Source of the DNA: Fredericiella sp963839515
GTDB lineage: Bacteria; Chloroflexota; Anaerolineae; Caldilineales; Caldilineaceae
Length of the DNA stretch: 64,000 nt
Assembly (NCBI GenBank): GCA_963839515.1
Contig: CAWIVN010000020.1
Span: 62,001 to 126,000, forward strand
Direction: 5' to 3'
Both the position numbers and the translations under genes were made by a program. Shown here piece after piece: positions 25,817 to 36,237 of the stretch. The notes beneath the pieces were generated by a model. The model ran no database searches. It was not told where the DNA came from and saw only the letters and a list, made by a program, of their open reading frames with translations. Numbering within the stretch: the first letter of the stretch is position 1; each line of letters starts with the position of its first letter.

Positions 25817-27121
25817 ATGACAGAAGATGAAATCCTCAAGCGTTATGGTCGCAAGGGCGTTCTCACCCACTTGCCCACCAAGCACGAGGCGCGTATGGAA
25901 GTGCTGGCTTGGGTTGCCAGCCCGATTCGAGCCGATGCCACCTATCGCGAGTCCGAGATCAACGACCTGTTGCGCGGGCATGAGATTGACCATGTAACGC
26001 TGCGCCGGTATTTGGTCGATTATGGTTTTTTGACACGGCAGGGGGGAATATATCAGGTTGGGCCGAATCCACCGTGGCCGCCGGCTGATGAACACGTGCA
26101 CGAGGGCGTGCCCGCAGACCCGCACGAGGGCGTGGCGGGCGGCCCGCATAAAAGCATGCGGGCTACGCAAGGGTCGGGTGATGTGCAGGCGAGCAAGGCC
26201 GAAGAGGGGCGCAGGACGAATCGTTTCCGCGGCTGCCTGATCGGCCTGGCCGTCGGCGACGCCGTGGGCACGTCGGTCGAGTTCAAGCCGCGCGGATCGT
26301 TTGCTCCTGTCAAGGATATGACTGGCGGCGGGCCCTTCTCTCTCCCGACAGGCGCCTGGACGGACGACACTTCGATGGCGCTTTGCCTCGCTACCAGCCT
26401 GGTGGAGAAGCACGGGTTTGACGCGCTCGACCAGATGGAACGCTACCTGCGCTGGTATCGTGAAGGGTATCTCTCGAGCATTGGGCGCTGCTTTGACATC
26501 GGCAATGCCACCAGTTCTGCCCTGGCGCGCTTCGAGCGCAGCGGCGATCCTTTCAGCGGCTCGGACGACCCACACAGCGCCGGCAACGGCTCGATCATGC
26601 GGCTGGCTCCTGTCCCCATGTTTTTCGCTCGTGACCCGCAGGCCGCTATCGCCTACGCCGTCGAGAGCTCACGCACCACCCATGCCGCGCAGGAGTGCCT
26701 CGACGCCTGCCGCCTCTTCGCCGCTATCTTGCTTGCCGCCCTGGACGGAGCCGACAAGCCCACCATCCTACTTGGTCCACACGCCGTCCTGGCGGGTGGA
26801 CCAAGCCTGGGCCCTAAGCTGCAACCGATCGCCGCCGGCGCCTATCGCGCCAAGAGCGCCGACCAGATCCGCGGTTCGGGCTACGTGGTGGACAGCCTCG
26901 AGGCCGCCTTGTGGTCCTTCTGGCACACAGACAGCTTCCGTGACGCGATCCTTACTGCCGTCAACCTGGGCGACGATGCCGACACGACCGCTGCCGTCTG
27001 CGGCCAGGTGGCAGGCGCCTTCTACGGCGAGTCTGCCATCCCCGGTCACTGGCGCAAGCAGCTCGTCATGCAGCAGGAGATTCGTTCCTTGGCCGATCAG
27101 CTTCAAAATTCACAAAACTGA
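25817..27121 (+). CDS. DUF2087 domain fused to ADP-ribosylglycohydrolase
   Basis: Start set at ATG 25817 with GGAGA nearby; the upstream frame runs through a terminator. 434 residues. Residues 1 to about 80 are a DUF2087 domain (RKGVLTHLPTKHEARMEVLAWVASPI; TYRESEINDLLRGHEIDHVTLRRYLVDYGFLTRQ). A linker with a translated dispersed repeat follows, then the ADP-ribosylglycohydrolase domain (FRGCLIGLAVGDAVGTSVEF; TDDTSMALCLA; GNGSIMRLAPVPMFF; GDDADTTAAVCGQVAGA). The paired metal-binding acidic residues (TDDTS, DDADT) are present, so it should remove ADP-ribose from proteins or small molecules. DUF2087 is usually attached to transcription regulators; the fusion is unusual. Confidence 0.9.
   Translation: MTEDEILKRYGRKGVLTHLPTKHEARMEVLAWVASPIRADATYRESEINDLLRGHEIDHVTLRRYLVDYGFLTRQGGIYQVGPNPPWPPADEHVHEGVPADPHEGVAGGPHKSMRATQGSGDVQASKAEEGRRTNRFRGCLIGLAVGDAVGTSVEFKPRGSFAPVKDMTGGGPFSLPTGAWTDDTSMALCLATSLVEKHGFDALDQMERYLRWYREGYLSSIGRCFDIGNATSSALARFERSGDPFSGSDDPHSAGNGSIMRLAPVPMFFARDPQAAIAYAVESSRTTHAAQECLDACRLFAAILLAALDGADKPTILLGPHAVLAGGPSLGPKLQPIAAGAYRAKSADQIRGSGYVVDSLEAALWSFWHTDSFRDAILTAVNLGDDADTTAAVCGQVAGAFYGESAIPGHWRKQLVMQQEIRSLADQLQNSQN
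26091..26133. repeat. Dispersed repeat, copy B (translated in the DUF2087-ADPRH linker)
   Basis: The complement matches copy A at 40 of 43 bases. It is read here as HEGVPADPHEGVA, in the same frame as in scpB, and sits in the Pro-rich linker between the two domains. Confidence 0.85.
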
Positions 27122-27124
27122 TGC

Positions 27125-27175
27125 TTGACATTCATGACGCAATGCGTTATACTGCACTTGTAACGCACTGCGTTA
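27125..27175 (+). promoter_or_regulatory. Consensus sigma-70 promoter with two palindromic operators
   Basis: TTGACA (27125-27130), a 17-base spacer and TATACT (27148-27153). An 11-bp palindrome, ACGCAATGCGT (27137-27147), fills the spacer next to the -10 box. A 15-bp palindrome, TAACGCACTGCGTTA (27161-27175), lies at about the transcription start. The half-site ACGCA/TGCGT is shared. The layout is that of a repressible promoter for the phasin-like gene; the repressor is not adjacent. Confidence 0.8.
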
Positions 27176-27261
27176 TGAAATTTGTGAAACGGATTTGCGT
27201 CAAGAACCTGTTTTCTAGGTGTCGACACTAAAGAGTGTTCACCAATGAGGAGTGACGGATT

Positions 27262-27891
<630 letters not shown>

Positions 27892-27913
27892 GGTTGAATA
27901 GGTTGTGAGACGG

Positions 27914-27944
27914 CATAGCCCGGGGCGCCAAACCCCGGGCTATG
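27914..27944. repeat. Palindrome with CATAGCCC/GGGCTATG arms
   Basis: CATAGCCCGGGG (27914-27925) pairs perfectly with CCCCGGGCTATG (27933-27944) around a 7-base loop. It follows the phasin-like gene but has no T tract. The arms share CATAGCCC/GGGCTATG with the palindrome at 59778-59809. Confidence 0.75.
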
Positions 27945-28006
27945 TCGTTCCCGGTACATGCATCTCTGTAGCGACTCGCCGTAATGTTTGTACCGCCAAA
28001 TACAAT

Positions 28007-28035
28007 TTGACATGCCTTCCCCCGCTGGCTATACT
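28007..28035 (+). promoter_or_regulatory. Consensus promoter of the gatCA leader
   Basis: TTGACA (28007-28012), a 17-base spacer and TATACT (28030-28035). The expected start near 28042 lies only a few bases before the leader-peptide ATG. Confidence 0.8.
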
Positions 28036-28045
28036 GCCTTTAATC

Positions 28046-28141
28046 ATGAACCTGTTTGTTGCCTGCGCCCACCCAAACATCGCAGTCGCAGTTGCTGCCG
28101 CCGTTGCAGCGGCAGCCGCAGCTAGACGCGTGTCCCGGTGA
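28046..28141 (+). CDS. Alanine-rich putative leader peptide before gatCA
   Basis: A 31-codon frame starting about 4 bases after the predicted transcription start: MNLFVACAHPNIAVAV, then an almost pure Ala tract, then RRVSR. Fifteen of the 31 codons are Ala and nine of the ten codons before the Arg pair are Ala. No ribosome-binding site is possible, so it would be translated leaderless. Its position between a consensus promoter and two terminators is that of an attenuation leader peptide. Translation is not proven. Confidence 0.45.
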   Translation: MNLFVACAHPNIAVAVAAAVAAAAAARRVSR

Positions 28142-28255
28142 TGGCCGATAGGTCGCCAGCGCCGTGGACACGTGCCACGGCGTTTTTGTTTGTTCCTGCA
28201 ATCGCAGACCGAGCAGCACAAACGACGTCGTGGGCATAACAGCCACGACGTTTTT
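28129..28255 (+). promoter_or_regulatory. Attenuator-like leader: alternative pairing and two terminators
   Basis: Terminator 1: CGCCGTGG (28160-28167) pairs with CCACGGCG (28175-28182), then TTTTTGTTTG. Terminator 2: ACGTCGTGG (28225-28233) pairs with CCACGACGT (28243-28251), then a T run ending 20 bases before gatC. CGTGTCC at 28129-28135, at the end of the leader peptide, can pair with GGACACG in the stem and loop of terminator 1 and would exclude it. That is the arrangement expected of an attenuator, but the ligand or codon sensed is inferred only. Confidence 0.55.
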
Positions 28256-28275
28256 GTTGGGGGAGATCAGACCCA

Positions 28276-28566
28276 ATGCATTTGACAATTGACGAGGTGC
28301 GCCACGTCGCTGAACTGGCCAAGCTGCGGCTGACGGAGGAGGAAATCCACCAATACACAGAGCAGCTTTCGGCTATCCTCGACTACGCCGAAATTCTGCA
28401 GCAGGTGGATACGAGCCACGTGCCCCCCACGCCCTACGTACTGCCGCTTGCGAACGTGATGGCCGGGGATACGCCTCACCCGTCTCTGTCCAATGACGCC
28501 GCCTTGGCCAACGCCCCCGACGCCGCCAACGGTTTCTTCCGCGTTGCCGCTGTCTTTGAGGAATAG
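28276..28566 (+). CDS. gatC: Asp/Glu-tRNA amidotransferase subunit C
   Basis: 96 residues, the usual GatC length: MHLTIDEVRHVAELAKLRLTEEEI, QLSAILDYAEILQQVDTSHVPPTP, and the end GFFRVAAVFEE. GatC wraps around GatA and stabilises the GatCAB complex that converts Glu-tRNA(Gln) and Asp-tRNA(Asn) to the amides. It starts 20 bases after the second leader terminator, with GGGGGAG before the ATG. gatA follows 13 bases after the stop. gatB is not in the window. Confidence 0.95.
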   Translation: MHLTIDEVRHVAELAKLRLTEEEIHQYTEQLSAILDYAEILQQVDTSHVPPTPYVLPLANVMAGDTPHPSLSNDAALANAPDAANGFFRVAAVFEE

Positions 28567-28579
28567 CAGGCGTACTCCC

Positions 28580-30078
<1,499 letters not shown>

Positions 30079-30083
30079 TGGGC

Positions 30084-30159
30084 GTAGGGGCACAAGGTCT
30101 GGCGGGAACAACGCTCGCCGCTACGGCGAGGCCCTCACCGCCAGACCTTGTGCCCCTAC
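30084..30159. repeat. Long inverted repeat, TAGGGGCACAAGGT family, copy 1
   Basis: A perfect 22-bp stem, GTAGGGGCACAAGGTCTGGC plus GG (30084-30105) with its complement (30138-30159). The loop carries a smaller hairpin CTCGCCG/CGGCGAG (30114-30130). It lies directly after gatA in a 298-base gap before the aminotransferase gene. The rest of the gap holds a GC-rich imperfect hairpin near 30230-30290 and nothing else I recognise. Confidence 0.85.
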
Positions 30160-30376
30160 ATAGAACTACCACGAGACTATTGTATGCGAAATTTCGGTGG
30201 ATTTGGAGTCGGTGGATTGGCCACAGCTAGCCGCCGGCAGCTTGCGGGGGGAACCGGTCCGCAAGTTGCAAGCGGCTTTTGCCGGCTGGCGTGAACAAAC
30301 GGCGCTCATAGAAGCTTAGGCTCTATGAGCCAATCCAACAAGCATGAAGAATTGACTCCAAGCGAGGACCGAACGT

Positions 30377-31642
<1,266 letters not shown>

Positions 31643-31647
31643 GAACG

Positions 31648-31672
31648 CCGCGCGCGCACACACACACACAAC
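31648..31672. repeat. CG/CA dinucleotide repeat
   Basis: Alternating purine-pyrimidine tract (CGCGCGCGCACACACACACA, then AC) between the aminotransferase stop and the long hairpin. It is slippage-prone and of Z-DNA-forming type. Confidence 0.7.
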
Positions 31673-31749
31673 TGTAGGGGCACAAGGTCCGCCGGAACAA
31701 CGATCACCACTGCGGTGATCGTTGTTCCGGCGGACCTTGTGCCCCTACA
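31673..31749. repeat. 36-bp perfect-stem hairpin, TAGGGGCACAAGGT family, copy 2
   Basis: A perfect 36-bp stem (31673-31708 with 31714-31749) around the 5-base loop ACTGC. The outer 16 bases, GTAGGGGCACAAGGTC, are shared with copy 1. It sits between the convergent ends of the aminotransferase and DnaJC28-like genes, where it could act as a two-way terminator, but it has no T runs. A half copy, TAGGGGCACAAGG, overlaps the stop codon of the CPBP protease at 34791-34803. Confidence 0.95.
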
Positions 31750-31752
31750 CTG

Positions 31753-32331
31753 TTACACCACCTTCTTCAGTTCATCGTCCAGCCGCAGTGGAAAGATTTC
31801 CAGAAACGTCACCGGCTGCTTGAGATTCTGCGTCAAAATCCGCTTATTGAGCTCTACCACTTCTGCGCGCCAGCTTGTGACGTAGGCCTGCCACATTTCG
31901 TCAAGCTGTTGGCCGCGCTGCGGGGTGGTGGCTTCGGCGCGGGCTTTGGCAAAGTCGGCGGCCACCGTGCGTAATTTCTCGCGGAAGCGTTCGATGGCCG
32001 CCAGCGTGACGGAACGGTCGCTGATCCAGGCGGGGGCGAGGTCATTGTTTTTGAGCAGTGAATTGGCCATCTGCATGTCGGGCGGTACATGCGGGTCGGG
32101 CGAGGTGTCCAGCGGCTTGCCCTTGTTGCGCAGGTTGTCGAAGGCGCCGTTGCGCATGGCCTCCTCGATGCGCTGGTTGATCAAGTTGTCCCAGTCCTGG
32201 GGCGTACGCTTAGGCGCGGGCTTCTTGGCCTGCTCTTCCTGTTCCGGGGTCTCTTGCGGTGCCTGCTCCGGTGCTTGCTGTGACCGGTACTCCTCGCTGT
32301 GTCTTTTGGGGTTCTGTTTCGCTTCACTCAT
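31753..32331 (-). CDS. DnaJC28 conserved-domain (DUF1992) protein
   Basis: 192 residues. After a Gln/Glu/Pro-rich, probably disordered stretch of about 60 residues comes the DUF1992 signature DWDNLINQRIEEAMRNGAFDNLRNKGKPL, followed by the helical MQMANSLLKNNDLAPAWI and QQLDEMWQAYVTSWRAEVVELNKRI. The domain is the C-terminal part of eukaryotic DNAJC28 and occurs alone in bacteria (YhdN type). There is no J domain here. Its function is unknown. It ends next to the long hairpin and is convergent with the aminotransferase gene. Confidence 0.85.
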   Translation of the reverse strand: MSEAKQNPKRHSEEYRSQQAPEQAPQETPEQEEQAKKPAPKRTPQDWDNLINQRIEEAMRNGAFDNLRNKGKPLDTSPDPHVPPDMQMANSLLKNNDLAPAWISDRSVTLAAIERFREKLRTVAADFAKARAEATTPQRGQQLDEMWQAYVTSWRAEVVELNKRILTQNLKQPVTFLEIFPLRLDDELKKVV

Positions 32332-32476
32332 TTCGGCTGAATCCGTATCAAAATTCCTCTCACTGTGCCTTGGAAGACGAGAATATTCTACAACAAGCCC
32401 GTATTGTCTTCCGTAAGCTTAGGTTTACCAATTGCGGCGTAATGCGCCTCCATGAAGGCATGGGGATGTAAGCCGC

Positions 32477-33674
32477 CCGCACTATTGTGCGGAGGATGTT
32501 ACGCAATTCGTTAACTGCGTAATAATGTGGTACAATGCCGGTATGTTGACGTTCAAGTACCGACTGTTCCCGACCAGGGCCCAGAGAACATCTCTGGGAA
32601 ATGCGCTTGAGCAATGCCGATGGGTCTACAATGAGACGCTGGCAACCCGTAAGCGCGCCTGGGAAGAAGAAAAGAAAACAATTTCCCTGTACGACACAAA
32701 CAAGCTGCTCACCCAATGGAAGGTTGCCAAGCCGGAACTTTCCGGAGCACATTCGCAAGTCTTGCAGAACGCACAAGAGCGTGTTGATCTGGCGTTTCAA
32801 GCCTTCTTTCGCCGTGTCAAAGCGGGAGAGAAGGAGGCTGGCTACCCCAGGTTTAGAGGGCGTGATCGGTACGACAGTTTCACCTTCAAGCAGTCTGGTT
32901 TTAAGCTAGATGGTCAACGCCTTTTCTTGTCCAAGATCGGCAGCGTTCCGATTAAGTTGCACCGGCCCATAGTTGGAACAATCAGTACGCTGACTGTCCA
33001 GCGCGACACGCTTGGCAACTGGTACGCCTGCTTTTCTTGCGATGCTGAGCAGAACGTTCTTCCACCAACCGACAGGGTTGTTGGTGTAGACCTCGGATTG
33101 ACTACCTTTGCCTATCTGAGTAACGGCGAGAAGATTGACCGTCAACGCTGGATGAAGCAGGACGAAAAGGACATTGCTCGCCTGCAACGTAAGAAGGAAC
33201 GGTTTGCGAAGGGCAGCCCTGAACGGCGCAAGGTTGTGCGCGCTCTTTGTCATGCCTACGAACGCGCTGCCGATCGCCGGCGCAACTTCGCGCACCAAGA
33301 GTCGCGTAAGCTGGTCAACGAATATCAGTTCATTGCGTTCGAGGACCTGGATATTCAGGAAATGCAGGTCAATGGCAACAGGACGATCAGCCGGGGCATT
33401 GCCGATGTAGCCTGGGATCAATTCGTACAGTTCACCACGTACAAAGCGGTAGATGCTGGTCGTGGTGTTGTGCGAGTCAACCCCAGAGGTACGACGCAAA
33501 TGTGTTCTGGTTGTAATGCTATCGTTCCCAAAGACTTGCATGTACGTGTCCATGATTGCCCTAATTGCGGTTTGAAACTGAACCGTGATCACAACGCTGC
33601 TTTGAACATACTTGCCCGCGGACTAGCGAGCATGGGTAGTCAATCCCTAGAATCCCCCGCCTTTAGGCGTGGGG
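32477..33674 (+). mobile_element. Stand-alone TnpB element (IS1341-like group of IS200/IS605)
   Basis: One tnpB gene without a TnpA transposase. Upstream are two small hairpins, CCGCAC-TATT-GTGCGG (32477-32492) and TTACGCA/TGCGTAA (32499-32522). Downstream, overlapping the tnpB stop, is a hairpin (33654-33674, CCCCCGCC-TTTA-GGCGTGGGG) of the kind that forms the omega-RNA scaffold and right end. Exact ends cannot be fixed without an empty-site comparison. Confidence 0.7.
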
Positions 33675-33679
33675 AGTAG
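32543..33679 (+). CDS. tnpB: RNA-guided endonuclease TnpB
   Basis: 378 residues from ATG 32543 (MLTFKYRLFPTRAQ), the usual TnpB beginning; an ATG six codons earlier is in frame but lies upstream of the likely -10 box TACAAT (32531-32536). The RuvC triad is intact: Asp183 in VVGVDLGLTTFA, Glu267 in IAFEDLDI and Asp349 in NRDHNAALNIL. A zinc finger, MCSGC-x13-CPNC, sits between the last two. TnpB proteins cut DNA guided by an RNA from the right end of their element. The ending ESPAFRRGE and the overlapping terminal hairpin are typical. Nothing suggests inactivation. Confidence 0.95.
   Translation: MLTFKYRLFPTRAQRTSLGNALEQCRWVYNETLATRKRAWEEEKKTISLYDTNKLLTQWKVAKPELSGAHSQVLQNAQERVDLAFQAFFRRVKAGEKEAGYPRFRGRDRYDSFTFKQSGFKLDGQRLFLSKIGSVPIKLHRPIVGTISTLTVQRDTLGNWYACFSCDAEQNVLPPTDRVVGVDLGLTTFAYLSNGEKIDRQRWMKQDEKDIARLQRKKERFAKGSPERRKVVRALCHAYERAADRRRNFAHQESRKLVNEYQFIAFEDLDIQEMQVNGNRTISRGIADVAWDQFVQFTTYKAVDAGRGVVRVNPRGTTQMCSGCNAIVPKDLHVRVHDCPNCGLKLNRDHNAALNILARGLASMGSQSLESPAFRRGE
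33654..33674 (+). ncRNA. Candidate omega-RNA scaffold hairpin at the TnpB right end
   Basis: An 8-bp stem with one mismatch and the loop TTTA, partly inside the last codons of tnpB. Such right-end hairpins are followed directly by the guide segment, here starting near GAGTAGTCACTTTC. The RNA itself is inferred from family knowledge. Confidence 0.5.
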
Positions 33680-33809
33680 TCACTTTCTATCATTGGGTAA
33701 AATAGCAATTGATCCACAAAGGACACGAAGCGCGCGAAGGACAACACACCAAAAGCAACAGCAAAAAGTACACCCACGAGAAGACAGCGAGGATACGGGG
33801 TTGCGCAGT

Positions 33810-34793
33810 ATGCGCGCATTGCTGCGCTGGGTAGGCGCACTATTCTGGAACGAAGCGGAAGGGCGGCTGCGCGCAGGTGTACGCGTCTGCATCTTTTTTG
33901 GCCTGTGGGGCTTTGGCCCGGCGGTCCTGCACCTGATGCTGGGCGAATGGGTTCGCCTGCTGGCGGGGGACCGTGGCCAGTGGCTGGCTAGCATCTACCT
34001 GGATCTGCTGCGCCTTTTCGCCGTGCTGCTGGCGGCCCTCTTCACCGCCCATTTTGTCGACTTTCGTCCACTTGCCGACTGGGGATTTCACTTCAACCGC
34101 CGCTGGTGGCTGGACCTGCTTTTCGGCATGGCATTGGGCGCCGTGCTGATGGGCGCTATCTTCACTGTCGAGTGGCTGTTGGGCTGGGTCGACGTGACCG
34201 GCTTCTGGTCAGCGCCGCCGGGTGTTCCCTTCATCGTCGCCATCCTGGCTCCCTTGGTGCTGGCGATCGTCGTGTCGGTGTCCGAGGAATTGCTTGCGCG
34301 GGGCAACCAGCTGCTCAACTTCGCCGAGGGCTTCCGCTTCTTTGGACTGCGCTGGTCCATCCTGGTAGCCTGGGCGATCTCCTCGCTTATCTTTGGCCTG
34401 CTGCACGTCTCTAATCCCAACAGTTCGTGGCTCAGCACGGGTTATCTGGTCTTCTATGGCGCCTTCCTGGGCATTGGCTACGTGCTCACGGGTGAGCTGG
34501 CACTGCCAATAGGGCTGCACTTTACGTGGAACTTCGTACAGGGCAGTGTGCTTGGCTTCCCGGTCAGTGGTCGCCCTCTATATATGGTCAGTGTGCTCGA
34601 TACACAGCAGGCCGGCCCTGACCTGTGGACAGGCGGCGCGTTTGGACCGGAGGCGGGTCTGCTTGGCCTTATCGCCGGTTTTATCGGAATCGTGGTCATC
34701 GTTCTGTGGGTGCGTTTCCAGGAGCGTGTGATAAGCTTTGACCGTCTGGCGGCCAACATGGCGCCCAAGGACAAGATTGCCGTCGAACCATAG
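33810..34793 (+). CDS. CPBP-family intramembrane metalloprotease
   Basis: Start set at ATG 33810 (MRALLRWVGALFWN), since the 47 upstream codons of the open frame overlap the TnpB end and show no family match. 327 residues with about eight helices. The CPBP motifs are present: EELLARG (motif 1, with Glu-Glu and Arg), FGLLHVSNP (motif 2) and HFTWNFVQG (motif 3). These residues form the metal site. Family members process CAAX-like or bacteriocin peptides or have immunity roles; the substrate is unknown. The stop codon lies in a half copy of the TAGGGGCACAAGG repeat. argH starts 20 bases on. Confidence 0.88.
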   Translation: MRALLRWVGALFWNEAEGRLRAGVRVCIFFGLWGFGPAVLHLMLGEWVRLLAGDRGQWLASIYLDLLRLFAVLLAALFTAHFVDFRPLADWGFHFNRRWWLDLLFGMALGAVLMGAIFTVEWLLGWVDVTGFWSAPPGVPFIVAILAPLVLAIVVSVSEELLARGNQLLNFAEGFRFFGLRWSILVAWAISSLIFGLLHVSNPNSSWLSTGYLVFYGAFLGIGYVLTGELALPIGLHFTWNFVQGSVLGFPVSGRPLYMVSVLDTQQAGPDLWTGGAFGPEAGLLGLIAGFIGIVVIVLWVRFQERVISFDRLAANMAPKDKIAVEP

Positions 34794-34813
34794 GGGCACA
34801 AGGGAGTAACTCG

Positions 34814-36226
34814 TTGAGCAAGAAATTGTGGGGTGGGCGTTTTACGGGCAAAACCGACCCGCTGATGGAGCAATTCAACGCCTCGATCGGCTTTGACCGC
34901 CAGCTGTGGCAGGCCGACATTCGCGGCAGCCAGGCATATGCCCGAGCCCTGGCACGGGCGGGGCTGCTGACCGAGGCGGAGGCCGAGCAGCTTGTCACTG
35001 GGCTGGAGCAGGTGGCCGAAGAATGGGCGCAGGGTACGTTTAGCCTGGTCGAGGGCGACGAGGATATCCACACCGCCAACGAGCGGCGGCTGACCGAACT
35101 GGTCGGCGCGGTGGGCGGCAAGCTGCACACGGGGCGCAGCCGCAACGACCAGATCGCTACCGACGTGCGCCTCTGGCTGCGCGATGCCATTATCGGTTTG
35201 CGCGGCTATTTGCAGCAGTTGATCGCCGTGGCTGTCGACCGCGCTGACGCCGAGATCGATCTGCTCATGCCCGGCTACACTCACCTGCAGCCGGCACAGC
35301 CAGTGCGCTGGAGCCATTGGCTGCTCTCGCACACCTGGGCCTGGCAGCGTGACGCCCAGCGCCTCGCCGAACTGTCCGCCCGCGTCAATATCATGCCGCT
35401 GGGTTCGGGTGCACTTGCAGGCAACCCCTTCCCCATTGACCGCCACGCCCTGGCCGCAGACCTGGGCTTTGCCGACATCACCTACAACAGCCTGGACGGC
35501 GTGGCCGATCGCGATTTTATTGCCGAGTTTCTCTTCTGGGCCACGCTGACCATGCTTCACCTCAGCCGCTTTGCCGAGGACCTGATCATCTACAGCAGCC
35601 GCGAGTTTGGCTTTGTCGCCCTGGCCGACGCCTACAGTACGGGCAGCAGCTTGATGCCGCAGAAGAAAAATCCCGACGCGCTCGAACTGCTGCGCGGCAA
35701 ATCAGGCCGCGTCCTGGGCCAGATGACGGGGCTGATGACAGTGCTCAAGGGGCTGCCGACGTCCTATAACAAGGATTTGCAGGAGGACAAGGAGCCGCTG
35801 TTCGATGCCTTTGCCAGCCTCAGCGCCTCGCTGCAGATCGCCTGCGGCGTGCTCTCGACGCTGACCGTTAACCCGCTGCCCATGCGCGCCGCGCTCAGCC
35901 CCGAGATGCTGGCTACCGACCTGGCCGAGTACCTTGTGCGCAAAGGCGTGCCTTTCCGCGAATCGCACCACGTGGCCGGCGCGGCCGTGCGCATGGCCGA
36001 GGTGCAGGGCGTTGCGCTGCCCGACTTGACGCTGGAGGACCTGCAGACCCTGCATAAAGCCTTTGACGAGGATGTGGTCGCGGTCTGGAGCTTTGAGGCC
36101 AGCGTCGACCGCCGCGACGTAACCGGCGGCACCAGCCGCCGTGCGGTGCAGGAGCAGATCGAGCGGCTGCGCGCCTGGTTGCACCAACCGATCAACAATT
36201 CAACAATTACCGACAAGCGGGAGTAG
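34814..36226 (+). CDS. argH: Argininosuccinate lyase
   Basis: 470 residues, the normal family length, starting with TTG (GGGAG 7 bases before) and the typical KLWGGRFTGKTDPLMEQFN. It has the fumarase/aspartase signature TGSSLMPQKKNPD with the flexible catalytic Ser, plus HTGRSRNDQIATD and THLQPAQPVRWSHW. It splits argininosuccinate into arginine and fumarate, the last step of arginine synthesis. argJ begins 11 bases after the stop, so the two arginine genes probably form an operon. The rest of the pathway is outside the window. Confidence 0.97.
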   Translation: MSKKLWGGRFTGKTDPLMEQFNASIGFDRQLWQADIRGSQAYARALARAGLLTEAEAEQLVTGLEQVAEEWAQGTFSLVEGDEDIHTANERRLTELVGAVGGKLHTGRSRNDQIATDVRLWLRDAIIGLRGYLQQLIAVAVDRADAEIDLLMPGYTHLQPAQPVRWSHWLLSHTWAWQRDAQRLAELSARVNIMPLGSGALAGNPFPIDRHALAADLGFADITYNSLDGVADRDFIAEFLFWATLTMLHLSRFAEDLIIYSSREFGFVALADAYSTGSSLMPQKKNPDALELLRGKSGRVLGQMTGLMTVLKGLPTSYNKDLQEDKEPLFDAFASLSASLQIACGVLSTLTVNPLPMRAALSPEMLATDLAEYLVRKGVPFRESHHVAGAAVRMAEVQGVALPDLTLEDLQTLHKAFDEDVVAVWSFEASVDRRDVTGGTSRRAVQEQIERLRAWLHQPINNSTITDKRE

Positions 36227-36237
36227 GAATTTTCGCC

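Noticed and set aside
28046..28275. T-box riboswitch before gatCA
   Set aside because: No AGGGTGG-ACCGCG-type T-box sequence and no specifier-loop stem could be found; the layout fits peptide-based attenuation better.
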